Source: Spirosoma fluviale
GTDB taxonomy: Bacteria > Bacteroidota > Bacteroidia > Cytophagales > Cyclobacteriaceae
Direction: 5' to 3'
NCBI GenBank assembly: GCA_945868725.1
Contig: CAMBMU010000012.1
Location: 1 to 49,191 of the forward strand
Length of the DNA stretch: 49,191 nt
Numbering within the stretch: position 1 is the stretch's first letter; each line of letters starts with the position of its first letter. Of the stretch, positions 25,697 to 34,831 are shown one piece after another. The notes beneath the pieces are model-generated. The model had not been told where the DNA came from and searched no databases. It worked only from the letters and a program-made list of their open reading frames with translations. A program made the position numbers and the translations under genes.

Positions 25697-26409
25697 TACT
25701 TTGCTTCACAAAAGTCCTTGATCCAAGTTTCTGCTTCTTGGTAACCCAAGGAAAGAGCCATCTTCAAATCTGCGCAGCCTTCATTTTTTTGGCCCAAAGC
25801 ACTCATTCGGGTGACGCCAAGCAAGTAATAGGCTTCCCCATTTTTGGGGTCCAAATTGACGGTATTGGCTAGTGATTCTATCCCATGGATAGGGTCATTC
25901 ATTCCTAAATTGGCTTTGGCCAAACGGAAATGTGCCTCTGCATTGTTGGGATCCTTCTGAACCACTACTTGAAAATCAAGTAGGGCATCCTCATACGCTT
26001 CCATGGTCAGCAAAGTCGTTCCTCTATTAAAGAGGATGTCAAGTTGGCTGGGGTCAAGCGCAGCAGCTAGGTTAAAATCTGCCAATGCCGCCTTATAGTT
26101 ATTGAGCTCCATGTTTGCATTGCCCCGGTTGAACCATGGCTTGTAGTTGCTCGAATCTGCTAGAATTGCCTGGTCAAACAAGGGGATGGCTTCTTTAATT
26201 TTTCCTTGCTGAAAAAGTGCTACACCTTTGGCATTTAAGGCAGTGGTTTGAGTTGGATTTTTTTCCAAAACCTGATCAAACTGAGTAACAGCGTCAGCCC
26301 AGTTTTGAGTATTCATTTTTTCCAAACCCACTTTCAGCAACTCCTCTTCACTAGGAGCACAGGCAGAAATACTGATTACAAGCAGGCAAAAGATCCAAAG
26401 ATGTTTCAA
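25696..26409 (-). CDS. TPR-repeat lipoprotein
   Basis: The 237-residue protein has a lipoprotein signal ending SISAC|A and about six tetratricopeptide repeats (about residues 25-225; for example QNWADAVTQFDQVLEKNP, GKIKEAIPLFDQAILADSS, ALADFNLAAALDPSQ, ALLDFQVVVQKDPNN). TPRs mediate protein contacts; the partner is unknown. The C-terminal repeat contains Cys in a hydrophobic strand (NEGCADLKMALSLGYQEA). It follows the thioesterase gene by 35 bases and is coupled to tsaC. Confidence 0.92.
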   Translation of the reverse strand: MKHLWIFCLLVISISACAPSEEELLKVGLEKMNTQNWADAVTQFDQVLEKNPTQTTALNAKGVALFQQGKIKEAIPLFDQAILADSSNYKPWFNRGNANMELNNYKAALADFNLAAALDPSQLDILFNRGTTLLTMEAYEDALLDFQVVVQKDPNNAEAHFRLAKANLGMNDPIHGIESLANTVNLDPKNGEAYYLLGVTRMSALGQKNEGCADLKMALSLGYQEAETWIKDFCEAK

Positions 26410-26444
26410 AGGAGTATATTTTAAATAAAATTTAAGATTAGAAA

Positions 26445-26879
26445 TTAGGAAGAAGCAAGTTTTAGTCGGTAAGCCTCTGGGATTGAAACCGGCTTCATGG
26501 TGTTTTTGTCTACAGAAACCAACACGCTTTTGCAGGTTGCAAAAACATATTCCTTGCCCGCGGGATCTTTCCCCAAAAGTACTTGTTCCAAGTCAAAAGA
26601 AGAGTTGCCGAGGCGTGAGCACTTTACCAAAGCCTCCACTTGATCTTGCAAATGAATGGGGCGAACGTAGTCAATCTCGATTCTACCGACTACTGTACCC
26701 ACATCCAGTACATCCCAGCCTGCTTGTAGGTAGAGAAATACGGCTCTTGCATGTTCGAAATAACTGAAATAAACCCCATTGTTAACATGGAGATACCCAT
26801 CTATATCGGAAAAACGAAGTTGAATGGGCGTGGAAAAGGAAAAATCAGCGCGGAGCTTAGGGATATCAAAATTACGCAT
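26445..26879 (-). CDS. Acyl-CoA thioesterase, hot-dog fold (4HBT)
   Basis: Starting at ATG 26879 (a TTG sits at 26882) the protein has 144 residues. The signature IQLRFSDIDGYLHVNNGVYFSYFEHAR contains the catalytic Asp and the conserved HVNN-x3-YF-x-YxE motif of 4-hydroxybenzoyl-CoA/YbgC-like thioesterases, which hydrolyse acyl-CoA thioesters. The rest, VVGRIEIDYVRPIHLQDQVEAL, is the central strand set. The substrate chain is unknown. The start shares one base with the Nudix stop (TGATG). Confidence 0.93.
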   Translation of the reverse strand: MRNFDIPKLRADFSFSTPIQLRFSDIDGYLHVNNGVYFSYFEHARAVFLYLQAGWDVLDVGTVVGRIEIDYVRPIHLQDQVEALVKCSRLGNSSFDLEQVLLGKDPAGKEYVFATCKSVLVSVDKNTMKPVSIPEAYRLKLASS

Positions 26880-27430
26880 CAATGTAAGATTTCTGAAGTA
26901 CTTGTTTTTTCAAGCATCCGCAAAATGGAAGGATTGTAGCCAATCAAGTCAATGACCGCATCAAAGGTAACCCAAGCCAAGGAAATGCTCTCATCACTTC
27001 GCACCAAGGGTTCATGGAGATCTGCTTCAATCATGTAGCGAACATCATAATGAAAATGTTCTGCCACATGAGGGCGCTCTGGAATGATGTGCTTGTCCAC
27101 ATCAAAAATAGAAGTGTCTACAAATTGAAGGGAAGTCAGTCCGCTTTCTTCTCGCGCTTCCTGCATCGCCACATCCAGGAGATTTTCGTTTCCATCCGCA
27201 TGTCCTCCCAATTGAAGCCAGCGTCCAAGTTTACGGTGAAGTGTAAGCAGCGTATGTGTTCTTTCCCTATTTACAATCCAGGCAGAGGCCGTAAAGTGGC
27301 CTGCAATCCGTTCTCTCGAATAGGCCGATGGATCATCAGTCAAAGCCAGAAAATCAGATACAAACTGATTTTCTTCTTCGTAAGGGCTGCGATACGCTTC
27401 CAATTGGGCTTTAAGGGTAAGTCTATCCAT
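26879..27430 (-). CDS. Nudix hydrolase
   Basis: The start at ATG 27430 follows the upstream stop by one base; a start at 27445 would overlap it. The resulting 183-residue protein has the Nudix box from GGHADGNEN to AREESGL (about residues 74-97), with the conserved RE-x-x-EE core that binds the metal. The N-terminal extension has FTASAWIVNRERTHTLLTLHR, typical of substrate-binding strands before the box. The substrate cannot be inferred. It is co-transcribed with the unknown 198-residue protein and the thioesterase. Confidence 0.93.
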   Translation of the reverse strand: MDRLTLKAQLEAYRSPYEEENQFVSDFLALTDDPSAYSRERIAGHFTASAWIVNRERTHTLLTLHRKLGRWLQLGGHADGNENLLDVAMQEAREESGLTSLQFVDTSIFDVDKHIIPERPHVAEHFHYDVRYMIEADLHEPLVRSDESISLAWVTFDAVIDLIGYNPSILRMLEKTSTSEILH

Positions 27431-27431
27431 A

Positions 27432-28028
27432 TTAGGGTCTTTCAAATAACCGATCCATCAATTCATCAAAGGGTTTGGCATCGTAATACAATCTGTCAGA
27501 ATATACCGAGGCCAGCAATTTGAAATAGCTAGGCTGCTGGTTGATCCGTATTTTTTCCAAGGAAATATTGCCATACAGTTGGCTGATTAATTCTCCTTCT
27601 TGGGGCAGTTGCAGTGGGGGCTTGAAGTAAAATTTTTCAGTTTCTTTCACCTGCTCATTCACTTCCTCCAGCTTCCGATCCAAACTCACCTGTTCGTACC
27701 CCAAAGCTATAATCCGTCTACTTAATCCCAAGAAAAGTAAGGAAAAAGAATTCGTGCCGACCTCCGGGCTGTAGCTTAGTGCAAAGCCATTCGCATATGC
27801 TGAGCTAAACACATGCACTTCTGGAGTATCATTGATTTGAGCTCTTTTGTAGTGATAGTTTTTATAAACCAACGCGAAAAGCGCTTTTGACTCTTCTGAT
27901 TTATTCCATTCTTCTAAATCATGCAGGTCTTTTTCTTTCAGTAAAAAATTCTCTTTTACGGAGAAGGGTGGATTTCCTTCACGATTGGGAAAGATTTTTT
28001 TTAACAAGTCATCAAAGAAATCACCCAT
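27432..28028 (-). CDS. Conserved protein of unknown function, 198 aa
   Basis: From ATG 28028 (overlapping the recQ stop by 8 bases; a start at 28058 is less likely) the protein has 198 residues. I do not recognise a family. It is cytoplasmic, with a helical first part (FFDDLLKKIFPNREG), a mixed middle (HVFSSAYANGFALSYSPEVG) and a long charged helix (SLDRKLEEVNEQVKETEKFYFKPP). Its position between recQ and a Nudix gene hints at nucleotide or DNA metabolism, but this is only context. Confidence 0.75.
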   Translation of the reverse strand: MGDFFDDLLKKIFPNREGNPPFSVKENFLLKEKDLHDLEEWNKSEESKALFALVYKNYHYKRAQINDTPEVHVFSSAYANGFALSYSPEVGTNSFSLLFLGLSRRIIALGYEQVSLDRKLEEVNEQVKETEKFYFKPPLQLPQEGELISQLYGNISLEKIRINQQPSYFKLLASVYSDRLYYDAKPFDELMDRLFERP

Positions 28029-29952
28029 CTCCCATTCGTTTATATTTTCCCGAGGCACTCACCTCAACTTTTCCTTCCTCCACCAATTGGCGAAGGCATT
28101 TGAGATGTCCCAAAGAAGCGGGCTTGTTGACAGCGTCAAAAAGCTCCTCCTCACTAAACGCTTCACCAAGTGCTAAAGTTTGCAAAAGCTGCTCTTTAAA
28201 CTTGTTTTCAACTTCTAGCGGAAGGCTTGCTTTTTTTTGTTCTACACAATGATCGCAAACCCCACAGTTCTCATCACTTAATTCTCCAAAATAAGCTTGA
28301 ATAAATTGGGTACGGCAAATTCTAAATTGATGCGCATAAGCCACTAGTTGGGTAGCCTTGTGGAGAGTAAGTTCCCTTCTCAAGGTGATCCTTTTAAAAT
28401 TGAGCGGAAGGGTAGCTGCATCATACCGCTCCATCAAAAAGGTGAGTTGTGGACGATCCTTTCGGGGTTCGTAATCCAATACCTCCATTTTGGCCAGCTC
28501 GAGCAAGGCTTTGATTAGTTCCGCTTCAGCTAGACCAGCTGCTTTGGCTAATTTGGCTTCTTGAATGGTGAAGTATTCTGAAAAGAGATTTCCGCCATGC
28601 GTACGAAGCAAGATTTTGATCACCGGATCGAGCTTGGCATGCTGGATTTGAACCTCATAGAGTCGCTGGGGATTAACTAGAAAATGTGCGCGTGAAGGGG
28701 CAAAAAAACTTTCATTGAGTGCGATCAGCCCTTCTTCCTCCAGCACCTTGAGGGCATAAAAACTATCCAATACCGGCAGCTGGTAGGTAGATGCAAAATC
28801 AGAAATCTCAAAATCAAAGCTACGCAAAGACTGAGCACCTATTGCCAATTGAAAATAGTTGGCTAGGCATTGGTACACGCGTCGGAGAAATTCCACGGGT
28901 GGATACACCAAAGCTGCTCGGTCCAGAAGCTGCTCAAAGTCCTGTGCATTGGTCAGTAGCACGGCATAGGCCTTTTGCCCATCTCTACCTGCTCTACCTG
29001 CTTCTTGGTAATAACTTTCTAGGTTTTCAGGCAAATCACTGTGCAGCACTACCCGCACATCTGGTTTGTCTATCCCCATCCCGAAGGCATTGGTGCTGAC
29101 CATGATTCGTACCTGGTTCGTTTTCCATGCTTCTTGTTTGGCAGAACGATCCGACCCCGTCATTCCTGCATGGTAGGCCGCTGCTAAAAACCCCATTTGC
29201 TGGAGTTGCTTGGCCAGCTGCTGGGTTGCTTGGCGGGTACGAACATACCAAATGGCAGATCCAGGAATTCGCTTTAAGATTTCGAGTCCTTTTTCGAGTT
29301 TGTTCTCTACCAAGCGGACGCTATAACTCAGATTCTTCCGAGCAAAACTTTGGTGAAAGGTGGCAGGCTTCTTGAGCTGAAGCTTTTCTAAAATATCTTT
29401 TTCAACCTCTGGTGTAGCCGAGGCGGTCAAGGCAAGTACATTCACCTTGGGGTGGTAGGCTCGAATGGTAGCGATCTCGAGGTAGGCAGGCCGAAAATCA
29501 TAACCCCACTGAGAGATGCAATGCGCCTCATCCACTGCAATCAGGTTGAGGTTCATCTGCTTGAACCGCTCCACAAATAATTCAGATTTTAAGCGCTCAG
29601 GGGACAGGTATAAAAATTTGACTCCCCCTCGGATGCAATTATCCAAAAGGGTATCGATCTCCCGAGCACTCATTCCTGTATGGAGTGCCACAGCCTTTAC
29701 CCCGCGTGCTTTGAGGTAATCCACCTGATCTTTCATGAGGGCAATCAGCGGAGATATGACAATACAAATGCCCTCTTTTGCCAATCCAGGCACCTGGTAA
29801 CAGAGGCTTTTCCCTCCACCTGTAGGCAGAATGGCAAGCGTATCTTCTCCCTGGTACACCGCATCGATGACCTGCTTTTGGACAGGACGAAACTCCTTCC
29901 ATCCAAATACCTCCTTCAGGAGAATTACCAATCGGTCGTTTGCCTCAGTCAT
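28021..29952 (-). CDS. recQ: ATP-dependent DNA helicase RecQ
   Basis: RecQ unwinds DNA in the 3'-5' direction during recombination repair. The 643-residue protein has helicase motif I (LPTGGGKSLCYQVPG), motif II (AVDEAHCISQWGYDFRPAYL), motif III (LALTASAT) and motif VI (YYQEAGRAGRDGQ). The zinc-binding C-terminal module includes RICRTQFIQAYFG and ENCGVCDHC. It ends shortly after the winged-helix region and lacks an HRDC domain, as many shorter Bacteroidota RecQ proteins do. It is the first gene of a run with the unknown protein, Nudix, thioesterase, TPR and tsaC genes. Confidence 0.96.
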   Translation of the reverse strand: MTEANDRLVILLKEVFGWKEFRPVQKQVIDAVYQGEDTLAILPTGGGKSLCYQVPGLAKEGICIVISPLIALMKDQVDYLKARGVKAVALHTGMSAREIDTLLDNCIRGGVKFLYLSPERLKSELFVERFKQMNLNLIAVDEAHCISQWGYDFRPAYLEIATIRAYHPKVNVLALTASATPEVEKDILEKLQLKKPATFHQSFARKNLSYSVRLVENKLEKGLEILKRIPGSAIWYVRTRQATQQLAKQLQQMGFLAAAYHAGMTGSDRSAKQEAWKTNQVRIMVSTNAFGMGIDKPDVRVVLHSDLPENLESYYQEAGRAGRDGQKAYAVLLTNAQDFEQLLDRAALVYPPVEFLRRVYQCLANYFQLAIGAQSLRSFDFEISDFASTYQLPVLDSFYALKVLEEEGLIALNESFFAPSRAHFLVNPQRLYEVQIQHAKLDPVIKILLRTHGGNLFSEYFTIQEAKLAKAAGLAEAELIKALLELAKMEVLDYEPRKDRPQLTFLMERYDAATLPLNFKRITLRRELTLHKATQLVAYAHQFRICRTQFIQAYFGELSDENCGVCDHCVEQKKASLPLEVENKFKEQLLQTLALGEAFSEEELFDAVNKPASLGHLKCLRQLVEEGKVEVSASGKYKRMGDG

Positions 29953-30040
29953 GAACCTTTGAAATTACAAAAAAACCCTGTTTCCCCGTGAAAGAGATGC
30001 CATAAAAAGAAAGTCCAAAAGGTCACAGCTGTAGTTGCCT

Positions 30041-31978
30041 TTAGAAAATCACCCTAAACCCTGAAGAAACTCTAATTATCGAATCTCCTGGAAGGGAGTC
30101 CGAAAGATTAATTTGGCTAAAATCCATCTGTTCTTTGGGCTGAAGCAACCCCCAAGCGAGACGGTTTTGAGCTGGAAAAAAGGTGAAGTCTAACCCTGGA
30201 AACCAAACAGAATCTTTCCCTACAATCCCTTTCAACGAAATTGGAACTGGATTCCGTTGGCCTGCTAGACGGTTGGGAAGAATGGAATACGAGAGTTGGG
30301 CAACAGGAAAATCCTGATTCCACGAAAGGTGATGCTCCCCAAGCCTTAGGTCCAGGATTCGCTGCTGGTCCTTAGTAAAAAAGTAGAGCTCATGGCTGGG
30401 GCGTAGAACCTCAGTCCATAGATTTGAAATTGCCCAAAGCAAGCAAAGGCCAAAGCCCAACCGCACAAGGATTTTCCGATTGCCAAACTCCCAATTCCCC
30501 CAAATCCATAATGCCCCCCAAATCGCCAGCATACCAGCTAGGGAGAGATGAATCCCCTGCCACAATGCAGCTGGCAATTCCTGGAGGGTGTAGGTGATTT
30601 CATTTTGAATAAATAGCAAAAAGTCAACGATTGCACCTAACAAACTCCCCACCATAGGAATCCAGGCGAGCAAGAGAAACGGTACTCCTACACATAGGAT
30701 GATGTAGGAAAGCGGCACAATGAGCAAGTTGGCAACTAAAAAATAGGTGGGGAAGGTATGAAAGTAGTGGAGGGTCAGTGGGCTGGTGATTAGCTGCGCG
30801 GCTAGGGTGACGGTTGCCATTTGCCAAAAATAGTCCAACACGCGGTTGGAAGGAGCCCACATCCGAAGGAGGATAGGCTGCAACCCCACGATTCCTGCCA
30901 CTGCCAAGTAGGAAAGTTGAAACCCAAGATCAGATTGAATATCTGGATCAAGCACCAGGAGCAGAAGCGCTGAAAAAGCCAAAATATTCCAAATGGAGGG
31001 CTTTCTTTTCCGCATTTGCCCTAGTGTCACTAACGAAAACATGACGACCGCGCGCACCACGGAAGGCGAAAATCCAGTCATCAACGCATAGATCCAGATC
31101 AAGCCCAAGACTAGAACCAAATAGCTTTTTTGAAGCAGCTGCCCTTTCTGTTTGAAAAATGTCAAGGGTAGCAGTAAGATGGAATAGATAATCCCCACAT
31201 GGAGGCCGGACACTGCGAGAATATGCTGGGTGCCCGTAGCGGAATAGGCTTGTTTAACCTCCTTGCCTAGGGATTCCTTTTGACCTAAAAGTAGTGCCAA
31301 AGCAATTTGTTTGGACTCCGGCCTTTGGACATACTGTTCAATTACTCCCGCAAAATAATGACGCAAGTGCTCCATCGTGAAATTCAGTTCGTTGCTTTGC
31401 TTTAGCGGGAGTACTTGCAGCTTTTTGCCGAGGAACTGCCGGAAATGAATTCCTTTGGCAGCCAAAAATCGTTTGTAGTTAAATTCATCTGGAAAACTAG
31501 GAGGGGCTACCGGTTCTGGATTGGAAGGCACCCAAATCACCTGACCGGGGTAAAGTGCCTCTTCCATCTGGTGATATACCAAGACCAATGCTTTTTGGCT
31601 CCTCCAGCCTTGCCCCTCATTTATTGCGAACACCGCAAGTAAATTCTCCGAAGAGTTGGCTTTGGGTAGGTCATACCGCTGCACTTCTGCAAGATATCCC
31701 TGTCCCTCTCCCCAGGAGATCTCCCCCTCCAGTGCTTCTTGTCTCGATGAAAGGGACACATAACAACCGAGCCCAATCAAGAGAAGGTAGGCCAAACTAG
31801 AGTTTAGGAAAGAACTAGGAGAAGGAAACCGAAAAAGGAAACCCGCATACACCATCCATACGGAGGCTAATAGCCACAAGAAAAGTTGTGCTGGTAAATT
31901 TGGAAATAAGGCTACTAGGTATAGACCTCCCCAAAAAAAGAAGAGGTACCTCAAAAAAGGAAAGTCTGCAAAGGTCAT
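30041..31978 (-). CDS. comEC: ComEC/Rec2-family competence protein without metallo-beta-lactamase domain
   Basis: The protein is 645 residues from ATG 31978. The frame is open to 32017, inside a repeat element, so 31978 is preferred. It has an N-terminal DUF4131-like region, then the ComEC competence domain with TGTQHILAVSGLHVGIIYS, MTGFSPSVVRAVVMFS and many membrane helices (about 220-500). The C-terminal metallo-beta-lactamase domain of the full-length Bacillus protein is absent, as is common in Bacteroidota. It should form the inner-membrane channel for DNA uptake. A repeat element lies immediately upstream and could affect its expression. Confidence 0.93.
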   Translation of the reverse strand: MTFADFPFLRYLFFFWGGLYLVALFPNLPAQLFLWLLASVWMVYAGFLFRFPSPSSFLNSSLAYLLLIGLGCYVSLSSRQEALEGEISWGEGQGYLAEVQRYDLPKANSSENLLAVFAINEGQGWRSQKALVLVYHQMEEALYPGQVIWVPSNPEPVAPPSFPDEFNYKRFLAAKGIHFRQFLGKKLQVLPLKQSNELNFTMEHLRHYFAGVIEQYVQRPESKQIALALLLGQKESLGKEVKQAYSATGTQHILAVSGLHVGIIYSILLLPLTFFKQKGQLLQKSYLVLVLGLIWIYALMTGFSPSVVRAVVMFSLVTLGQMRKRKPSIWNILAFSALLLLVLDPDIQSDLGFQLSYLAVAGIVGLQPILLRMWAPSNRVLDYFWQMATVTLAAQLITSPLTLHYFHTFPTYFLVANLLIVPLSYIILCVGVPFLLLAWIPMVGSLLGAIVDFLLFIQNEITYTLQELPAALWQGIHLSLAGMLAIWGALWIWGNWEFGNRKILVRLGFGLCLLWAISNLWTEVLRPSHELYFFTKDQQRILDLRLGEHHLSWNQDFPVAQLSYSILPNRLAGQRNPVPISLKGIVGKDSVWFPGLDFTFFPAQNRLAWGLLQPKEQMDFSQINLSDSLPGDSIIRVSSGFRVIF

Positions 31979-32005
31979 GTCTAAAAAATAAGTGACTAAA
32001 AAAAT

Positions 32006-32147
32006 GATTATTCGCAATTGTTCCAGTGGTTCAATATGCGTGTTCTTTACTGCGAATAACTGTCAACAGACCTCAGTCCACTGCCCACTGCCCACTTTTC
32101 TGAATTTCAAACTTTAAGTTTTTCAGTAAGTGGTAAAACAGCTAATC
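32006..32147 (-). repeat. Intergenic repeat element, copy 4
   Basis: In its own orientation (minus strand) this copy starts GATTAGC, has an A-rich stretch, GTGGGCA/GTGGACT-like units and the 56-bp core at 32006-32061. The core has GATTATTCGC...GCGAATAACT, so one C-G pair of the usual stem is replaced by T-A. The core begins 28 bases upstream of the comEC ATG. Confidence 0.8.
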
Positions 32148-32263
32148 ATCCACAAAAAAAGGAGGACTATCGATTTTGTTGGTAATAATCCAAAGCTGGA
32201 ACTTATTCTAAAAAATCTGTCCCTTGAAAAATTGATTTACGGGTACTTGGAAAAAAGCACTTT
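32148..32263. other. Gene-free stretch between repeat copy 4 and the GNAT gene
   Basis: This AT-rich DNA downstream of the GNAT stop contains no ORF and no clear hairpin terminator, only a short A-rich tract near 32154. Confidence 0.5.
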
Positions 32264-32695
32264 CTAGCTCAGTTCCATTTTATAATGCAGGATGGCACAT
32301 TCTTCAAACTGTTCGCCTACCTGCTGGAATCCAAATTTCGCATAGAGAGGCATCGCATGGATTTGGGCATGGAGGTATTTCTTTTTCGCTTTTCCATCCG
32401 GATGCAGGTCGATATCTGCAAGAACTGCCGCCACCAAAGCTTGGCCTACTCCCTGCCCTCTAGCTTCTTTCAGAACGGCAAATCGTTCCATTTTAACTCC
32501 ATTCGAAGTGAATCTCCAGCGGGCAGTTCCCACAGGAACACCTTCCAGAACTGCCAAAAAATGTACAGAAGTGGTTTCAAACTCGTCGTATTCTTCTGCT
32601 GCATCTACTTCCTGTTCGACAACAAAAACGAAGTCTCTAATTTGAAATGCAGCTTGTAGGCCTTCCTCAGTCGTTATTTTTTCTACTGTTGTCAT
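32264..32695 (-). CDS. GNAT-family N-acetyltransferase (YjcF/ElaA-like)
   Basis: The 143-residue protein has the GNAT core: AFQIRDFVFVVEQEVD at the start, VGTARWRFTSNGVKMERFAVL, the acetyl-CoA motif A KEARGQGVGQALVAAVLAD (Q/R-x-x-G-x-G/A), and a final strand PLYAKFGFQQVGEQFEE. This is the single-domain GNAT type often called YjcF. The substrate is unknown. Its ATG overlaps the phoH stop region by 29 bases, so the two are translated together. Confidence 0.93.
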   Translation of the reverse strand: MTTVEKITTEEGLQAAFQIRDFVFVVEQEVDAAEEYDEFETTSVHFLAVLEGVPVGTARWRFTSNGVKMERFAVLKEARGQGVGQALVAAVLADIDLHPDGKAKKKYLHAQIHAMPLYAKFGFQQVGEQFEECAILHYKMELS

Positions 32696-33656
32696 CTTGA
32701 CGTAGTTTTTCTTTTTCTTCTTCGCTTTTCTCGTAAGCTGCGATGATCGATTTGACTAGCTTGTGTCGAATCACATCACTGCCACTCAGTCTTACTACAC
32801 CAATTCCTTTGACATCATTCAGCACACGAAGAGCTTCGGAAAGTCCAGATTTTTGGCGCGTAGGTAAATCTACTTGTGTTTGATCTCCCGTAATGATGAC
32901 CTTGGAATTCGGCCCCATTCGAGTTAAAAACATTTTTATTTGTTCGGCCGTAGTATTTTGAGCCTCATCCAAAAGTATGAAAGCATCATGGAGCGTCCTT
33001 CCGCGCATATAAGCCAACGGAGCAATCTCAATGGCACGTGTTTCCTGGTAAAATTTCAATTTCTCTGGAGGCACCATGTCCTGAAGGGCATCGTAGATCG
33101 GGCGCAAGTAGGGGTCTAATTTTTCTTGCAAATCCCCCGGAAGGAAGCCCAGGTTTTCCCCTGCTTCCACCGCTGGACGGGTAATAATTATTCGCTTCAC
33201 TTCCCGGTTTTTCAAAGCGCGTACGGCCAAGGCAACAGCAATGTAGGTTTTGCCTGTTCCGGCAGGACCTAACGCAAACACCAAATCATTTTTAAATGCC
33301 GCTTCCACCAATTTGCGTTGATTTGCAGATTTGGCTTTGATGATTAGTCCTTTATTACCAAAAACAATGACTTGATCCTTATTTGCTTCTTCGAAGGGTC
33401 CGCCTTCAATCGCCAAGTAATCCTTAACATGTTCTGGACTAAGGTGTCCAAAGCGTTCAAAATGCTCCAAAAGCATGTTAATTAAATCATTGATTCTTAG
33501 AATTTCTGGAGGACTTCCCTGTATTCGGATTTCATTTCCTCGGGAAATTACTTTACACTGAGGGAAGGCCTGTGCAATCTGACGGATGTTTTCATCGGCT
33601 GTTCCAAAAAACTCAGCCAAGGGAACATGCTCTAGGGTAATTACTTTTTCGACCAA
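32667..33656 (-). CDS. phoH: PhoH family ATPase
   Basis: The frame is open to 33731 but has no ATG before the family's conserved start. The TTG at 33656 (LVEKVITLEHVPLAEFFG) is in the right place, giving 329 residues. Walker A is GPAGTGKTYIAVALAV (about residue 125), and Walker B is ILLDEAQNTT (about 225), with TGDQTQVDLP as the sensor. PhoH proteins are ATPases with suspected RNA roles. The gene is divergent from the SAM hydrolase gene, and the two promoters overlap: a TAGTTTTG box at 33736-33729 (minus) faces the plus-strand box at 33705-33712. Confidence 0.93.
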   Translation of the reverse strand: MVEKVITLEHVPLAEFFGTADENIRQIAQAFPQCKVISRGNEIRIQGSPPEILRINDLINMLLEHFERFGHLSPEHVKDYLAIEGGPFEEANKDQVIVFGNKGLIIKAKSANQRKLVEAAFKNDLVFALGPAGTGKTYIAVALAVRALKNREVKRIIITRPAVEAGENLGFLPGDLQEKLDPYLRPIYDALQDMVPPEKLKFYQETRAIEIAPLAYMRGRTLHDAFILLDEAQNTTAEQIKMFLTRMGPNSKVIITGDQTQVDLPTRQKSGLSEALRVLNDVKGIGVVRLSGSDVIRHKLVKSIIAAYEKSEEEKEKLRQDDNSRKNND

Positions 33657-33680
33657 AGTTATTTTAAGATTAGGTACACC

Positions 33681-33712
33681 TTGAAGGCAAAAGAATAAAA
33701 TGTCTATTTTTG
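33681..33712 (+). promoter_or_regulatory. Predicted promoter of the SAM hydrolase gene
   Basis: TTG at 33681-33683 is followed by 21 bases and then TATTTTTG (33705-33712), a perfect -7 match, with the ATG 48 bases downstream. Confidence 0.5.
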
Positions 33713-33760
33713 TTCGCTCCCCAACAAACAAAACTACAAAATTTTACTTTACTTGCTCCT

Positions 33761-34531
33761 ATGGCCTTGGTGACATTCCTTTCTGATTTCGGGGACATGG
33801 ACTACTATGTTCCGGCAGTGAAAGCTAGGATGCTATCCATCAATCCCCAGCTGCAAATTGTGGATATTTCCCATAGCATAGCTGCCTTTGACCTGGAGCA
33901 TGCCGCTTTTATTTTACGTTCCACCTTTCGGGAATTTCCCAAAGGCACGGTGCATTTAGTAGGCATCAATACCACAGGTACAGCAACAGTAGGATACATA
34001 GGCATCAAGCTGGAAGATCATATTTTTATCGGTCCCAATAATGGAATTCTAAGCATGTTGGCGGATTACGATCCAGGGATTATTGTCCAATTTGCAGATA
34101 TTCATGTCAAGGATTCCACCTTTCCTACCCGAGATATTTTGGCGCCTATCGCCGCAAAGGTGGCTTCTGGTGCTGCTATTCACGACTTTGGAGGTCCTTC
34201 CACCCAATTCAAAAAGTTGATGCCTAGACAAGCAAAGGCTACACGAGAGCAGATTGTCGGTCATGTGGTTCGTGTGGATCGCTATGGCAACTTGATTACC
34301 AATATCCGGCGAGAGGTATTTGAAAAGTTAAATCCAGGGAAATTCACCGTACAGTTTGGAAGAGAGACGCACCGCCAACTCCAGACAGGCTACGACCAAG
34401 TGGAGGCGGGTGAGCCCTATCTGTTTTTTAATAGTTTGGATGTCTTGGAAATTGGCATCAATCATGGACACGGGGGCAACCTCCTAGGCTTGAAGCGAGA
34501 CAGTGTGGTGTACATCAACTTCGAACCATGA
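33761..34531 (+). CDS. SAM hydroxide adenosyltransferase family protein (DUF62)
   Basis: The 256-residue protein opens LVTFLSDFGDMDYYVPAVKARML and has ISHSIAAFDLEHAAFIL, GTVHLVGINTTGTA, IFIGPNNGILSMLAD, ARE-like residues near RDILAPIAAKVASG, and a C-terminal barrel domain with YGNLITNI and EIGINHGHGGNLLGL. This family includes the SAM-dependent chlorinase and fluorinase, but the usual bacterial members split S-adenosylmethionine to adenosine and methionine with water or hydroxide; the hydrolase role is the likely one here. An upstream TTG at 33710 is also possible, but ATG 33761 fits the family. It overlaps the next gene by 4 bases. Confidence 0.93.
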   Translation: MALVTFLSDFGDMDYYVPAVKARMLSINPQLQIVDISHSIAAFDLEHAAFILRSTFREFPKGTVHLVGINTTGTATVGYIGIKLEDHIFIGPNNGILSMLADYDPGIIVQFADIHVKDSTFPTRDILAPIAAKVASGAAIHDFGGPSTQFKKLMPRQAKATREQIVGHVVRVDRYGNLITNIRREVFEKLNPGKFTVQFGRETHRQLQTGYDQVEAGEPYLFFNSLDVLEIGINHGHGGNLLGLKRDSVVYINFEP

Positions 34532-34830
34532 GCCTAATTCGGGTAGTCCGGATGACTTTCCGCCCCGAGGAGGTACCTGCATTTTTAGAAAACTTTGAAG
34601 CCCACAAATCCTTAATCCGAAATTTTCCGGGTTGCCAGCATCTAGAGTTGTGGCAAGACCAGGATAAAAAAAATATTTTTGTAACCTACAGCCATTGGGA
34701 AAGTGAGGAGGCCTTGAATCAGTATCGTGATTCACAGCTCTTTAAATCCGTTTGGACAAGTACTAAAGCCTTGTTTTCCGAGAAACCTCAGGCATGGAGC
34801 ACAAAAAAATTACAGGAAGTAGGAAAATGA
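34528..34830 (+). CDS. Antibiotic biosynthesis monooxygenase (ABM) domain protein
   Basis: The 100-residue protein starts SLIRVVRMTFRPEEVPAFLENFE and continues with NFPGCQHLELWQDQDKKNIFVTYSHWESEEALNQYRDS, the ABM fold with its conserved HW(E/D)S...Y pattern. Such small proteins are usually quinol- or haem-oxidising dimers or stress proteins; the substrate is unknown. It is coupled to the SAM hydrolase gene by a 4-base overlap (ATGA). A tRNA promoter begins right after its stop. Confidence 0.88.
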   Translation: MSLIRVVRMTFRPEEVPAFLENFEAHKSLIRNFPGCQHLELWQDQDKKNIFVTYSHWESEEALNQYRDSQLFKSVWTSTKALFSEKPQAWSTKKLQEVGK

Positions 34831-34831
34831 G

